From positions 1-47,500 of the forward strand of contig KV918821.1 in assembly GCA_002049455.2 (NCBI GenBank): a DNA stretch of 47,500 bases, written 5' to 3'. The stretch is from Porphyra umbilicalis (lineage: Eukaryota > Rhodophyta > Bangiophyceae > Bangiales > Bangiaceae). Each line of letters starts with the position of its first letter. Within the stretch, counting starts at the first letter, position 1. Both the position numbers and the translations under genes were made by a program. This document shows, piece after piece, positions 1 through 10,573 of the stretch. The notes beneath the pieces are model-generated. The model worked only from the letters and a program-made list of their open reading frames with translations, was not told where the DNA came from and did no database searches.

Positions 1-1282
1 CCGCCGTCGCCGCGTCGCGCTGTGCGGCGCGCAGCGACGCGTCCAGGTGGGACACCTCCCGCCGCAGCTCCGCGGCCGCTGACGTGGCCGCCGCCAGCCG
101 GTCCTTCTCCGCCGCCACTGCCGCGTCCGACACGCGCAGGCGGACGCGGAGCTCCTCGGTGGACGAGCGGAGGACCTCCACGTCGGCGCCAGCCGCTTCG
201 GCGGCGGCGAGCTTAACCTTGAGCTCCTCCCGCTCCGTGGCAATGCGCTGCAGTGCCCGCTTAAACGTGTTGGACACGTCCATCGACGGCGGCAGCACCC
301 GGTGTTCGGGCGCAATCGCGGGCGTCGGGGGCGGTCCCCGCGCGTCCACCCCGCGGTCGACGAGCGCGCCGGCAGGGCGCTCGACGCCCTTGCATGGTGC
401 GGCCGTCTCGTCCGAGCCCCGCCGCTGTCGCCGGGGCGGCGCAAACGCCGGGCCGTCGCCAGCAACCGTACGGCCTCCGCGGGGCGTTCCCGGCGTCGAC
501 GCGGCAACGCCGCCAGCGTTTCGCCGCACAGACGGGAGCTTGCCCATGGAGGTGGCGTGGCCCCCGCCGTCCAACTCCTCGGGAGTGGAAAAGGCCGCCA
601 GTGGGGACATAAACGACTCCGCGTCGGCTGGGGTGCTCGGTGCAGCCCGCAAGCCGCCCGCCAGCGACCCCGGCTCGGCATCGGGGGCGCGGGCGCGGAG
701 CTTGTCACGGAAAAAGCTGCGACTGGCGTTGGACCCGTCATTCTCCCGTCGCGCCGTTGCGAGCGTCGCAAAGCGTTTAAGCTTGGCTTGGCTCCGCTCC
801 CCCGCGCCACTCCCAAGCGACACCGGCCCGTCAGCGCCGCCGCCACCGCCGCCCGTGTCGCGCAGCACGTTGGTGGCCGCCGTGCCGGTCACGCCCGGCA
901 TGCCCGGCGGGGCCATGCCCCCCGACCCGGAGCGAGGGAGGGAGGAGGAGCGCATGTTTAACCGCCGCTGCGATTTGGATTGGGAGATCTCGGGGGAGCC
1001 ACCGCCGCCCCCACCCCGGCCGCCGCCGCCGCCTGCGCCCGCATCACGCGCGCCTTGCGTCGACGACAATGTGCTCGTGTTTCGCCGAGCCACGTCCGGC
1101 ATGGCCGACGGGGTGAGGGCGGCTGGCGGCCGCGCGGGCACCGCCGACGGCTTGGCGGCGGTTCTGGCTGGCAGCCGCGGGGTGAGCGGCGTAGCACCCG
1201 GGGCCACGGGCGCAGTAGCTTGCTCTTGTTGCCGACGGTTGTGTGAAAGGGACTTGGAAAACTTGCGAGCGAGGCCCGCCAT
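1..1282 (-). CDS. N-terminal part of a coiled-coil protein (runs off the left edge)
   Basis: About 427 codons are open from an ATG at 1282-1280 to the left edge with no stop, so the C-terminus is outside the window. The N-terminus (MAGLARKFSKSLSH) is basic. Residues to about 330 look disordered: a Gly run near residue 100, then Ser/Pro/Thr-rich sequence with short ordered islands such as RSFFRDKLRARA and MSPLAAFSTPEEL. From about residue 338 the sequence becomes strongly heptad-like (RALQRIATEREELKVKL, then RSSTEELRVRL), typical of a long coiled coil. Plus-strand frames over the same bases are also open, but read as Arg/Ala/Pro shadow composition, whereas this frame has normal Asp, Glu, Lys and Leu content. 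I do not recognise a family; a cytoskeletal or tethering scaffold is possible but unsupported. Confidence 0.7.
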   Translation of the reverse strand, partial: MAGLARKFSKSLSHNRRQQEQATAPVAPGATPLTPRLPARTAAKPSAVPARPPAALTPSAMPDVARRNTSTLSSTQGARDAGAGGGGGRGGGGGGSPEISQSKSQRRLNMRSSSLPRSGSGGMAPPGMPGVTGTAATNVLRDTGGGGGGADGPVSLGSGAGERSQAKLKRFATLATARRENDGSNASRSFFRDKLRARAPDAEPGSLAGGLRAAPSTPADAESFMSPLAAFSTPEELDGGGHATSMGKLPSVRRNAGGVAASTPGTPRGGRTVAGDGPAFAPPRRQRRGSDETAAPCKGVERPAGALVDRGVDARGPPPTPAIAPEHRVLPPSMDVSNTFKRALQRIATEREELKVKLAAAEAAGADVEVLRSSTEELRVRLRVSDAAVAAEKDRLAAATSAAAELRREVSHLDASLRAAQRDAATA

Positions 1283-3860
1283 GGTGACGGGACGGGCCGC
1301 GTCCTACCCCCAGGCGTCGTTTAGTGGGGAGGCAATGAAGAGAAGGAGGGCGAGAGAGCGGTACCGGGAGGGCGGGGGGGGTGAGGGGGTACGCAGGAAG
1401 AAGGGGGGGGATGAGCGAGGAAAACAAGAATAGGTCGTCGGCAGCGGCAGCGATAGCGTCGCGACGTGTCCCAAAAGAAGGTAAGGACGCAAAATAATAG
1501 ACGGGCCGTACGCAATGTAACCTGACGTGGCGGGGTCCCCGCGCAAAAAAAAAGGGATCGAAGGCGCCGGTATCCCGTCCAGTGCAACCGGTATCGAAAG
1601 CTCAGGCTAGCCGCACGCAGGGAAGCACCAGTGAGGTCCCGTACAGGTGGGGGGAGCGGTCCAGGTGCGGGATGCAACGGGCACACGGCCGGGTCGGTCG
1701 AGCACGTCCGCCGCCGGCCCGTGCACATGGGCGGTGGGCGTAGACGTGCCTTGTCCGAACCCTCCCCCGAGCACGGCCACGCTGTGCCCGCCGCCGTAAG
1801 GCCTGGCGCGCATTCAAGCCAAGAAAATCGACCCGCGTTGTCGGTGCTGCTGGGGGCCCTTCGCCACACCTGTGGCAGCCGACACGTCTTCTGAGGGACC
1901 TCACCGGGCCACCGAGCCCACGGAGGGGGGGGCTGGACAGCACCCGAGGGCCCGCTCTGCTTGTGCTGGGACCTGGCCGCCGCCGCCACCCCGCCAAGCG
2001 GCCACGGTCGCAGTCGCAGACTGCCACACAAGGGCCTCCTCGGGCCCGTAGGACACGGAGGCCGACTTGCGCCTCTCGTTTGAGCCGAGCGCCCCACGCC
2101 CCACATTGGCCCCCCCAACTCCAAGGTCGCCTGCCTCTTCGACAGATGACTCAGGGACGGGTGCTGCCAGAAGGCTTCCCTGGCCCATGTCCCGCCGCCC
2201 ATTGTCCAACCGGTGTCTTTTGCACGAGGATCTCGAGGGCCCGACAGACAGAACCGGCGCGCCTGAGCCGCGGCGATTGGCCAATCCTGGCAGGAATATC
2301 TGATTGGATGGTGGCGGATGCGACTTCCCAGGCGACCGACCCCTTCAAACGCAGTCAAAAAAAGGCATGACCGTTGAGATCGTCGAGATCGCGACATCAG
2401 GGCTTCCAGCATGGCGTCTCTTGAAGCGGTCAGATTTCAACGGGAACACCCCAGATCTCTCGAAGCTCGTGTTCAGCCACACGTGGACGGTCAGTGCGTG
2501 GCGGGGCAGGCTGCTGACTGGGTGAGTGCACCTCCGACTCGTGCCCTCGGCACACTCGCATACGCCGACCCATGAGAAGCACGTTGCTCTTGCCTGCTTT
2601 GCTCTTCTCCTTATCGGACAAGTTCACGTAGCAGTGCATGCCCCTCTCGAAGGAGTCCCCCATCTTGGCGGATGCCCTATGATAGGACTTGGGCGGGACG
2701 TGTCGCAAGCTGTGCGTGCAGCTGTGTCGCAAGCTGTGCGTGCAGCTGTGTCGCGCGCTTTCAACGAAAGCAAGCTGCCGCCATGAACCTCAAAAGAGCA
2801 AGCTCACTGCCTGTTCCCCGCGGAGGACGGCTTTCTCAGGATGAGACGAGGAAGGCCTCGCGGAGATGCAGTACTGGTGGTGAAGATGCAGATGTACAGT
2901 GGCACCACGAGAACTGGACTACTGAATCCATTCCGTGGCGTATCAACCTAAGGACCAAACGGCAGCGTACCGGAGGCGCGCGAAGCTGACTCGTCCATAT
3001 CAGAAGATGCAGCGTGGCTCCTCGACCGGGTGGCACCATCTCGGGGGTCCAAACTCCGTTGGCTCTCATTTGTTGCGACTACCGCGACGAGGCAGCACCA
3101 CAGGCCTAGCAGCCTGACGAGCGATCCACAGAGCTTCTGGAAACAACCGATGTCCGCTGGACATTCTATCCCATACTGATTGGCAGACGCTTGTCAGTAT
3201 CGAATGCATGGTCACGCCGACACTGTATGCATAATACAGGCGTAAATGAGCCAACCGATGTTCGAGATAGATGGCTGCAGCGCGTCCACAGGCGGTTGTG
3301 TGTGTTGAGTGGTTTTTTGTACAACACATATGTTGCATCTTTTCCGTGGTACGATCGCGAGAATCATTGGCTGTCTTGCAACCCGTTGCGAGACATGTAT
3401 CTCTCGCCGTAGCCCGCACGACATAAAGAGGAGTACTGCCGCTGTCACAACAATGTGCCACTCCTACTGATGCATCGTTGCAAACCGGCCTCTTCGCTCG
3501 TCGTGGGGTCGGTTTGTCACTGTGGCGCCCGCAACAGAAACCACAAGCAATCTGGTTCTTGACAACAAGTGGACCGCATCCACTGGTGAAGCGCGCCTGT
3601 CCGGTCCAATCCAAGGTAGCTACTTACATCAAGTTCAAAATTGACAGGACAAGCAATGTAAATTGCACGACATCATCCATCGCTGCTGCCACCCACGTCG
3701 TGATCCTTGGCGCGGTCATCCCGCCCACGCCCCGCACATCGACACCAACGCCTCGGCGTGGTGGCCGTCCGTCGGCGGCGCGTCTTCCCCCCCTTGACTC
3801 TGCTTGGGTGGAGCAGGGCCGACTGCTGTACGATTGATAATCCACTTCGCACGAGTCATC
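1283..3860. other. Intergenic region between divergent genes
   Basis: Lies between the start of the minus-strand coiled-coil gene and the start of STT3, so it should hold both promoters and 5' leaders. Open frames on both strands (for example minus 2412-1321) show only Arg/Pro/Ser-rich shadow composition and no recognisable domain. The part from about 2.3 to 3.7 kb is less GC-rich than its surroundings. The only structure noted is a short tandem duplication at 2700-2755. Confidence 0.5.
2700..2755. repeat. 24-bp tandem duplication
   Basis: Two adjacent near-identical copies of a 24-bp unit (core GCAAGCTGTGCGTGCAGCTG) followed by a partial third copy. It lies in non-coding sequence upstream of STT3. 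Confidence 0.7.
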
Positions 3861-6441
3861 ATGGTGCTGGGCCTACCGATGCCCAGCACCAAGCAGCAGG
3901 AGGTGCTGCTGCGGTCACTGATCCTGTCCCTCATTTGCGTGGTCGCGTTTTCCACGCGCTTGTTCTCGGTGCTCCGCTACGAGAGCATCATCCATGAGTT
4001 TGATCCCTGGTTCAACTTCCGCGCCACCAAGTACGTTGGGCGCCAGGGCGCCCCCGGTTACACGACGAGCTATGGGCGCCTGCTCCCCAGTGTCAGTCGG
4101 CCTCAGGCCGTGTCTCCTTGTTGTGAGCTCCGTTTTCTGACGTGCCCGCCAGGTGTAGAGCCCTGTGACTGTTTGGTGTACGTGCGCGCTACTGACGTTC
4201 GACTTTTGTGTGCCGTTGTCATTGCTCTCATGGCCCTCTTTTCTCATGCGCAGGGTGTTGGTGGAGCGGGGCTCGTACGAATTTTGGAACTGGTTTGATG
4301 GCCGCTCCTGGTACCCCCTCGGCCGTATCGTGGGTGGGACTGTGTACCCCGGCATCATGTACACAGCGGCGACCATGTACCACGCGTTGCACGCGCTGGG
4401 CTTCAACGTGGACATCCGCGACGTGTGCGTGCTCACGGCGCCAATTTTCTCTGGCCTCACCGCACTGGCTGCCTACGCGTTGACGCAGTCTGTGGCGGAC
4501 TCATCGGCGGGTCTTCTGGCAGCGGTCTTCATCTCTATCGTGCCCGGATACATCTCCCGCTCGGTTGCCGGGTCGTACGACAATGAGGGTGTGGCAATTA
4601 CGGCGCTGCTCGTCACTTTTTGGCTCTTTGTGCGGGCGGTGCAGACAGGCTCGCTGCTGGCGTCGCTCCTGGCGACGCTCTCCTACCTGTACATGGTGGC
4701 TGCCTGGGGTGGCTACATCTTCATCATCAACCTGGTGCCCCTCTACGTGCTGGTAATGCTGGCGGCCGGTCGCTATTCGCGTCGCCTGTACATTGCGTAC
4801 AACACGTTTTATGTGCTCGGCACCCTACTGTCCATGCAAATCCGCTTTGTGGGCTTCAACGCGGTGCAGAGCTCGGAGCATCTCGGTGCTTTTGGCGTTT
4901 TTGGGCTCATCAACCTGTACGCGGCGGTCGGCTGGGTGAGGAGCTTCACGTCAGAGCGCGTGTTCCGCGCCGTCGGACGGCTGCTCGTGTTGACAGCGTT
5001 GGTCATTGCGGGCGTCGCCGCCTTTTTTGGCACCGTCACAGGTTTTATTGGCCCGTGGACGGGGCGCTTCTACTCCCTGCTGGACCCGACGTACGCGAGT
5101 AAGAACATCCCAATTATCGCATCCGTGTCTGAGCACCAGCCGACCGCGTGGGGGTCCTACTTTTTTGACCTCCACGCTCTGACCTTCCTCACCCCCGTCG
5201 GCCTGTACTTTTGCTTCCGGAAGCCGACGGATGAGAACCTCTTCATCATTGTGTACGGTGCCTTTGCCATCTACTTCTCGGGCGTCATGGTGCGCCTGAT
5301 GCTGGTGCTTGCGCCCGTCGCCGCCATCCTGTCGGCCATTGGCGTGTCTGCTACCCTCTCTACCTATATGCGGGTGCTGCGCGCGCCGCCAGCCGAGGTC
5401 ATTGCGGCAATTGCGGCGTGTGAGCCGAGCGCCGCGCCGGCCCAAGAGGACGATTCGGCGTCCGCGGGGGTGTCCCCGGCGTCCTCCACGTCACCACCGT
5501 CAGGGTTGCGCCACCGGGGCACCGGTGGCGGCGCACAGGCAGCGTCGTCGACGAGCACCACGTCTACGGCCGGGGTGTCGTCCAAGCGCTCCAAGGCGGC
5601 GTCCTCGCAGGCCCGCCGTCGGCGCGGGGCGGAGGACAGCAGTTCCCGGCCGTCCCCTCCGTCCTTGGCCTCCCTTCCGCCCGTCACCCACCGTCGCGAC
5701 GTGGCGGCTATTATGGTCCTCGGCACGCTGCTGCTACTCGTGCTCTACGTGCGCCACTGTGTGTGGGTGACGTCCGAGGCCTACTCCTCCCCTTCGGTCG
5801 TCCTCAGCGCCCGGGGCCGAGACGGGGAGCGTATCTTCTTTGACGACTTCCGCGAAGCCTACTACTGGCTGCGCCAAAACACCCCCGAAGACGCCAAGGT
5901 CATGAGCTGGTGGGATTATGGCTATCAGCTGTCCGGGATGGCCAACCGCACGACGATCGTCGACAACAACACGTGGAACAACAGCCACATTGCGACGGTT
6001 GGCCGAGCGATGAATGCGCCCGAGCCGCAGGCGTACGCCATTGCCCGCAAGCTCGACGTCGACTATGTGCTGGTCATCTTTGGGGGCGTCGTCGGCTACT
6101 CGTCGGACGACATCAACAAGTTCCTGTGGATGGTCCGCATCCCCGGTTCGGTCGACCCGTCTGTCCACGAGCGCAACTACCTGTCCGACGTCGGCTCGTA
6201 CGTCGTTGACTCGCGGGCGGGCAAGGCGCTCAAGCAATCGCTCCTCTACAAGCTGTGTTACTACCGGTTTGACGAGATGATGACGGTCGGCGGGCAGGAG
6301 GCCGGCTTTGACCGCGTCCGCAACACGATGGTCGGGGTCAAGGACATCAAGCTCAAATACTTTGAGGAGGCGTTCACGTCGGAGAACTGGATCGTGCGGT
6401 TGTACAGGGTGAAAAAGGCCGACGACATGGGATGGATGTAG
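3861..6441 (+). CDS. STT3: STT3, catalytic subunit of oligosaccharyltransferase (one intron)
   Basis: Transfers the lipid-linked oligosaccharide to Asn-X-Ser/Thr in the ER lumen. Exon 1 is 3861-4030 and exon 2 is 4254-6441, joined at a phase-2 intron that completes the Lys codon of FRATK; the product is 785 residues. Visible hallmarks are: multiple membrane segments in the N-terminal two thirds; first acidic motif HEFDPW (Asp about residue 48); second motif SYDNEG (DNE at 166-168); SEHQ at about 349-352; the acceptor-binding WWDYG at 609-613, followed by [15 protein letters not shown]; and DDINKFLWM. Length is close to yeast and animal STT3 (about 700-830). Unusual is a Ser/Ala/Arg-rich insertion of about 90 residues (about 447-539) before the last membrane segment. 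The ATG at 3861 gives the expected short cytosolic N-terminus. The gene appears intact. Confidence 0.96.
4031..4253 (+). other. Intron of STT3 (223 bp)
   Basis: Donor GTACGT at 4031 follows ...GCCACCAA. The acceptor is a pyrimidine-rich stretch ending CAG at 4251-4253. Splicing removes a poorly conserved stretch and joins FRATK directly to [15 protein letters not shown], which matches the conserved STT3 order. Confidence 0.9.
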
Positions 6442-7018
6442 GAGGGGGACGTACCAGTGGGGCTCTTGTTTTGTGTTGTGTTGCTCTGTCTGTGCTCGCC
6501 GATGGGTTCTCCGTCAAGTTGTGGCGTGCGCGTCCCTGGCGCGCGCCCACTTAAACAGCAAACGCCATTGTACCGCCGTCGAGCCGTCACCGAGACGTGC
6601 GGAGCTGGACCCCCACCTACAAGTCACCGCGGTCGAGCGGTGTGCGGGGCCGTGTGGCCTCTTGCCCCCAGGGAAGACGAGCCCTCTTCCCAGTGACGCC
6701 CCGTGAAGGCTCACCATGCTGCAACCTCCGGCCGTCCCAGGACGCTCAGCCGCCCGCAAGCCGCCCAGACTGTCCACACGTAGTAATACAGTCCCGCCAG
6801 GCGCTGCACACGGTCAGGAAGGGCGCAGGGCCTCGCAGAGCACCCCCCCTCCCCCCCCCCGCTGGTGGCGAGTTGCTGTGCCCGCTTCCCGTCGGCCCCT
6901 CGCCCACCGACGGTGGGCGGCGACGACCGCCACCGCCGCCCCGCCGCGGGGTGCGCCGGGCCCACCAGCCGGCCGCCGCCACCACCGCACCCGCCCCCCC
7001 CCCCCCCCCCCCCCCCCC
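6442..7018. other. Intergenic region between convergent genes
   Basis: Holds the 3' ends of STT3 and the carrier gene. It contains C-rich runs near 6841-6860 and a pure C run ending at 7018, just after the carrier stop. No domain is recognisable in any frame. Confidence 0.5.
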
Positions 7019-8431
7019 TCACGCGTGCGACCGCATGCGCGCCTTGAGCGCCTCAAACGTGCCCATCGTGATGGCCGTCCCCGGCATAATCCACAGCACC
7101 CGCGCCGAGATGCCGCGGCACAGCCCGCGGGGTCCCTCCTCCGCCACAATCCGCCGCACCGCCGCCCACGTGGATGTGTAGGCGGCGGGGCGCCCCCCCC
7201 CCCCCCCCCCCGCCCCCCCCCGCGGCGGCGGGCGCGGCGCCAACGTCGCCCTGCGTTTGGATGCGCGTCTTGACAACGTCCAGCGGGGATGTGGCCGCCG
7301 CGGCAACGGCGCCGCTCGCCGCCGCCGACGAGGTGATGGCGTAGAGGGGGAGGGCGTCGGCGCCGGCGCCGCCGCCGCCGCCGCCGGGGCGGGCGACGCC
7401 GAGGGCGTCGGCCCACCCGCGCTTGCCCCGCTCATAGGCGACAAAGTAGATCATGGAGTAGGGGCCAAAGACGCCGACGGTGAGGGCGTAGCCGCGGAAC
7501 AAGCCGCGGACGCCTTCGGCGCGGAGCAAGTCGCGGAGCACCCCCGCCACCGACGTGTCGACCGCCGCCGTCGCCGCCGCCGCCGCCGCCGCGGTGCCGC
7601 CGCTCGCACGGGCAGCGGTCGCGGCGGCGGCGGCGGCGGCGGGTGCACCCCCCCCCCCACGGCCGCCCCCCGCACCTGCGCGCGCTGCTTGAGCACCTCC
7701 ATCGGCACCCAAAACACGGCCGACACGGTCTCTGCGGCGAGCCCCGCCGCCAAGTGCGTCGCCGGGTGGCGCGCCACCTCCGCCGCCCCCCCCGTCGCGG
7801 TCGGCGCCCGGGCGGCGACGGCGGCGGCGAGCGCCGCCTTGCACGCGTCGTACGTGGAGAGGTACGTGGCGACGGCGGGCGCCTGCATCGCGGCGCTGAT
7901 GGAGAGGCCGCGGTAAAAGGCGCGCACGCCCCCACTCGCCGCGATGGAGCGGGCGGTGGCGAGGAGGGTTGGGGGGGGGGGGGGCGCCCCGCGCCGGGGG
8001 GGGGGGGGGGGGGGGGGGTGCCCGTGCGCCGCCGCGCCTCGCGGCGGCGGCGGCGGCGCTCGGGGCGCCGGCGGCGGCGGGGGTGGCGGTGGCGGCGGCG
8101 GGGGTGGCGGCGGCGGCGGCGGGGGTGGCGGCGGCGGCGGCGGGGGGGGGGGGGGCGGCCGGGTGACCATCTGCCGCGCGCGGATGGTGTCGAGCGGGTG
8201 CACGACGCAGCGGGAGAGGACGCCAGACGCTGCCGAGGCGGCAAGGAGCCACGGCGTGGGGACGGGCGCCGCCGCGGGGGCGGGGGGGGGGGGCGCCGCT
8301 GCCGAGACGAGGGGGGGGGGGGGGGGGGACGCCGCCGCCAGTGGTGCCGGTGAGGCTGCCGCCGCCATGACGGCGACGGCGGCGGGGGCACCCGCCACCA
8401 GCGCAAGAGACGCAGCGGTCGCCGCCGGCAC
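7019..8431 (-). CDS. Mitochondrial carrier family (SLC25) protein, frame broken at two C runs
   Basis: Three carrier repeats are visible in order on the minus strand. Repeat 1 has VVHPLDTIRARQ (about residues 76-87), then YRGLSISAAMQAPAVATYL. Repeat 2 has FWVPMEVLKQRAQV, then EGVRGLFRGYALTVGVFGPYS. Repeat 3 has SPLDVVKTRIQTQ, then EGPRGLCRGISARVLWIMP. These are the Px[DE]xx[KR] and [DE]Gxxxx[RK]G signatures of inner-membrane solute carriers. The frame changes twice, at the 11-base C run 7648-7658 and the 19-base C run 7193-7211, each between recognisable segments. A tract of about 60 Pro/Ala-rich residues is inserted in the matrix loop of repeat 1. The substrate cannot be assigned. Either the run lengths are wrong in the assembly, or introns or real frameshifts are present. 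Confidence 0.85.
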
Positions 8432-10573
8432 CCAGGTGGGGGGACGCGTCGGGGGGTGGCCGTTGCCGCCACAGGCGCCGCGACGCCGAGCGGGGTGGGG
8501 CTCTGGTATTAGTACTGGATCAGGCGCCAGGGAGGATGCGCATCAAAGCCCGCCCTGGGCATCATGCCCATGATGGATGGTCGGTGATTCCCGTTGCAGA
8601 CTGGCGATCACGCGTCGCCACGGTCGCCGCATTGACTCATCACCCCGCGCGCGCAGGCGAGCAGCGGCAGCGGAGGCATGCAGAGGGATACTGGGCGGCC
8701 CGATGGGGCGCTGCGTCGGCAACGCCGACGAGCACCGTGTCGACGGCGGGCCCCAGACCTGATCTGCGTCTCGGCTCGGTCTCCGAGTCGGCCCACCGCC
8801 GCGGCCGTCCGTCGCGGCGTTTGCCCCTCCAAACCGTCCGACGGGCGTTCTTTTTTCTTTTTCTGCGCACGCGCGCCGCCGCGCGCCGCCCGTGGCAGCG
8901 GGCACCGTCGGCAGCGCCCGCAGCGCGCGCGCCGTGCGAGGCGCCGCCGTGTGGGACGCTGCGTCCGGGCGCGGCCCGCCACGGCGGTGGTGGTCACCGC
9001 GACTGTGGTGGCGGCGGCGTCCCCCCCCCCGCCACGCCCCCACCGCCGCCGCCGGTCGGCCGCGGCAACGGCCTTGGGGTGCCGGCCGTACGGGTGACGG
9101 CGGCCACTGGTAGCGCCACGTCGGCGGCCCGTGCGGGCCCCCTCACCGGCACCAGGTGCGGGCGTTTGTGTGACGACGCTCTTGACACCGCGTCGCCGCT
9201 GTGGCGGCCACGGTTGGGGGCACCCCCAGTACCGGCAGCGGCGCGTCCACGGGGGCAGCCGGCGCGCCCCTGGCCGCGGCAGCGCACCGCCGTCGCGGCA
9301 CGGGGTCGCCGTGCGCGCGGTTCCAGTGGCGACAGTCTGCAGACGCGACGGCTGCTGCCGCCGCCGCTGCCACTGTGGCACTGCCGCGCGCGGTGTCGGT
9401 CGCTCGTCGGCGGGCCCTCCACGTCACGTCGCGGCTCAACAGCGGCAGTGAGACGTAGCACCTGCGGCGTTGCCACCGCGACGCACACCCAACATGCGGT
9501 AGCGTCGCCACGCCGGCGTGAGAGGATGAGGTGCCGGCAGGGGGAGGGGGTGGGGGGGGGGCGGCACCACTGCTGGAGCGGTCAGCGAGCGGTACCCCCC
9601 GTTGGTGCGGGGGATTCGCCCCGCCGACCCATCGGTCGGCCGCGTGCCACGCGCGGGCTCTTGTCGGCCGACGGGCGTGCAGCGGCGCGCCCGTGCGCCG
9701 CCGGCGGGCGGCGGGCGCAACCCGCGGGAGGCGACCACGTGGCGTGCCGGGCGGGTCGTCGACCGCGTGGCGTGCCGGCCGTGTCGTCGAGTTGAGGTAC
9801 ACGGCACCTGCGAGGGACCAGGGGGTGGGACGGCCGCAGCGGGGGGGGGGGGGGGGGGGGGGTGGCGCCTGCAAGCGACGGCGGTCGGTCGGGGTGGCGG
9901 GGGTGGCGCGCGGGGGGGGGCGCGCCGGGGCGGTTGCGGTTGGCTTCCTCGCCCATGAGGTAAACGCGCGGTTGGGTGGGGTGGGGTGCGAGAGTGTTCA
10001 CTCTCCTGTTCCTACTGTTTCTATAAACCCGTCACGACCGCGCCCGCCGCAGCGCAGGCCGCCGCTGTCACCACGTTTGACCAGCCGGCGTCAAGCATGG
10101 CCGGCCATGCCGCGCCACCACCGACAGCGCCATTGCCACCGGCGGCACCACCACCACCACCCCCACCACCACCACCACCACCACCACCGCCCCTACTCGC
10201 ACAGCCCGTACGACTGCCAACACTCCCACGGCCGCGAACCCCGCCACCGCCCCCAAAGTCACAGCGCGCGGTCGTCGGCCAGCCTCTGCGGATACACCCG
10301 CCCCAGCGACAAAAAGCACGGCTATCGCCGACGCCCCCGATGCAGCAGCGTGCGGCGGACGGCAAGTCCGCGTTAGCCGGCCCACAGCGGCGGCGCGGGG
10401 AGTTGCCACCACACCCCCCGCAGCAAATCCCCGTCCGGCACGAAAGGGACGTCATAGCCACCGCCGCTGTCACGGCTTCTGCCATGCAGTCTGTGCACGG
10501 CGGCCGACAGATCTGCGCACCCAGTCCCGCCGTTCTTTCGCGGTGGGCAACCCACGCTCCACTCTCCCCATCC
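8432..10573. other. GC-rich region without a supported gene
   Basis: Upstream of the carrier start. Both strands have long open frames (for example plus 8536-9795), but all read as Arg/Pro/Ala/Gly shadow sequence with no domain. It contains G runs near 8311-8328 and 9841-9862, and a CCA-type microsatellite at about 10137-10190. The part from about 10.02 to 10.57 kb may encode the C-terminus of the next minus-strand gene in another frame. Confidence 0.4.
10137..10190. repeat. CCA/CCC microsatellite
   Basis: Nearly pure run of CCA and CCC triplets. It reads as poly-Pro, poly-His/Thr or, on the other strand, Gly/Val-rich sequence depending on frame, and it explains several spurious open frames here. 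Confidence 0.8.

Noticed and set aside
84..1433. Plus-strand open frame of 449 codons
   Set aside because: It is the antisense of the coiled-coil gene on the minus strand. Its composition is Ser/Arg/Pro/Ala shadow, whereas the minus frame has a normal N-terminus and heptads.
1321..2412. Minus-strand open frame of 363 codons upstream of the coiled-coil gene
   Set aside because: Trp/Pro/Arg/Ser-rich, with no domain and no repeat or splice logic. Open frames of this size are expected at this GC content.
8536..9795. Plus-strand open frame of 419 codons
   Set aside because: Arg/Pro/Ala/Gly composition throughout and equally long shadows on the other strand; no recognisable motif.
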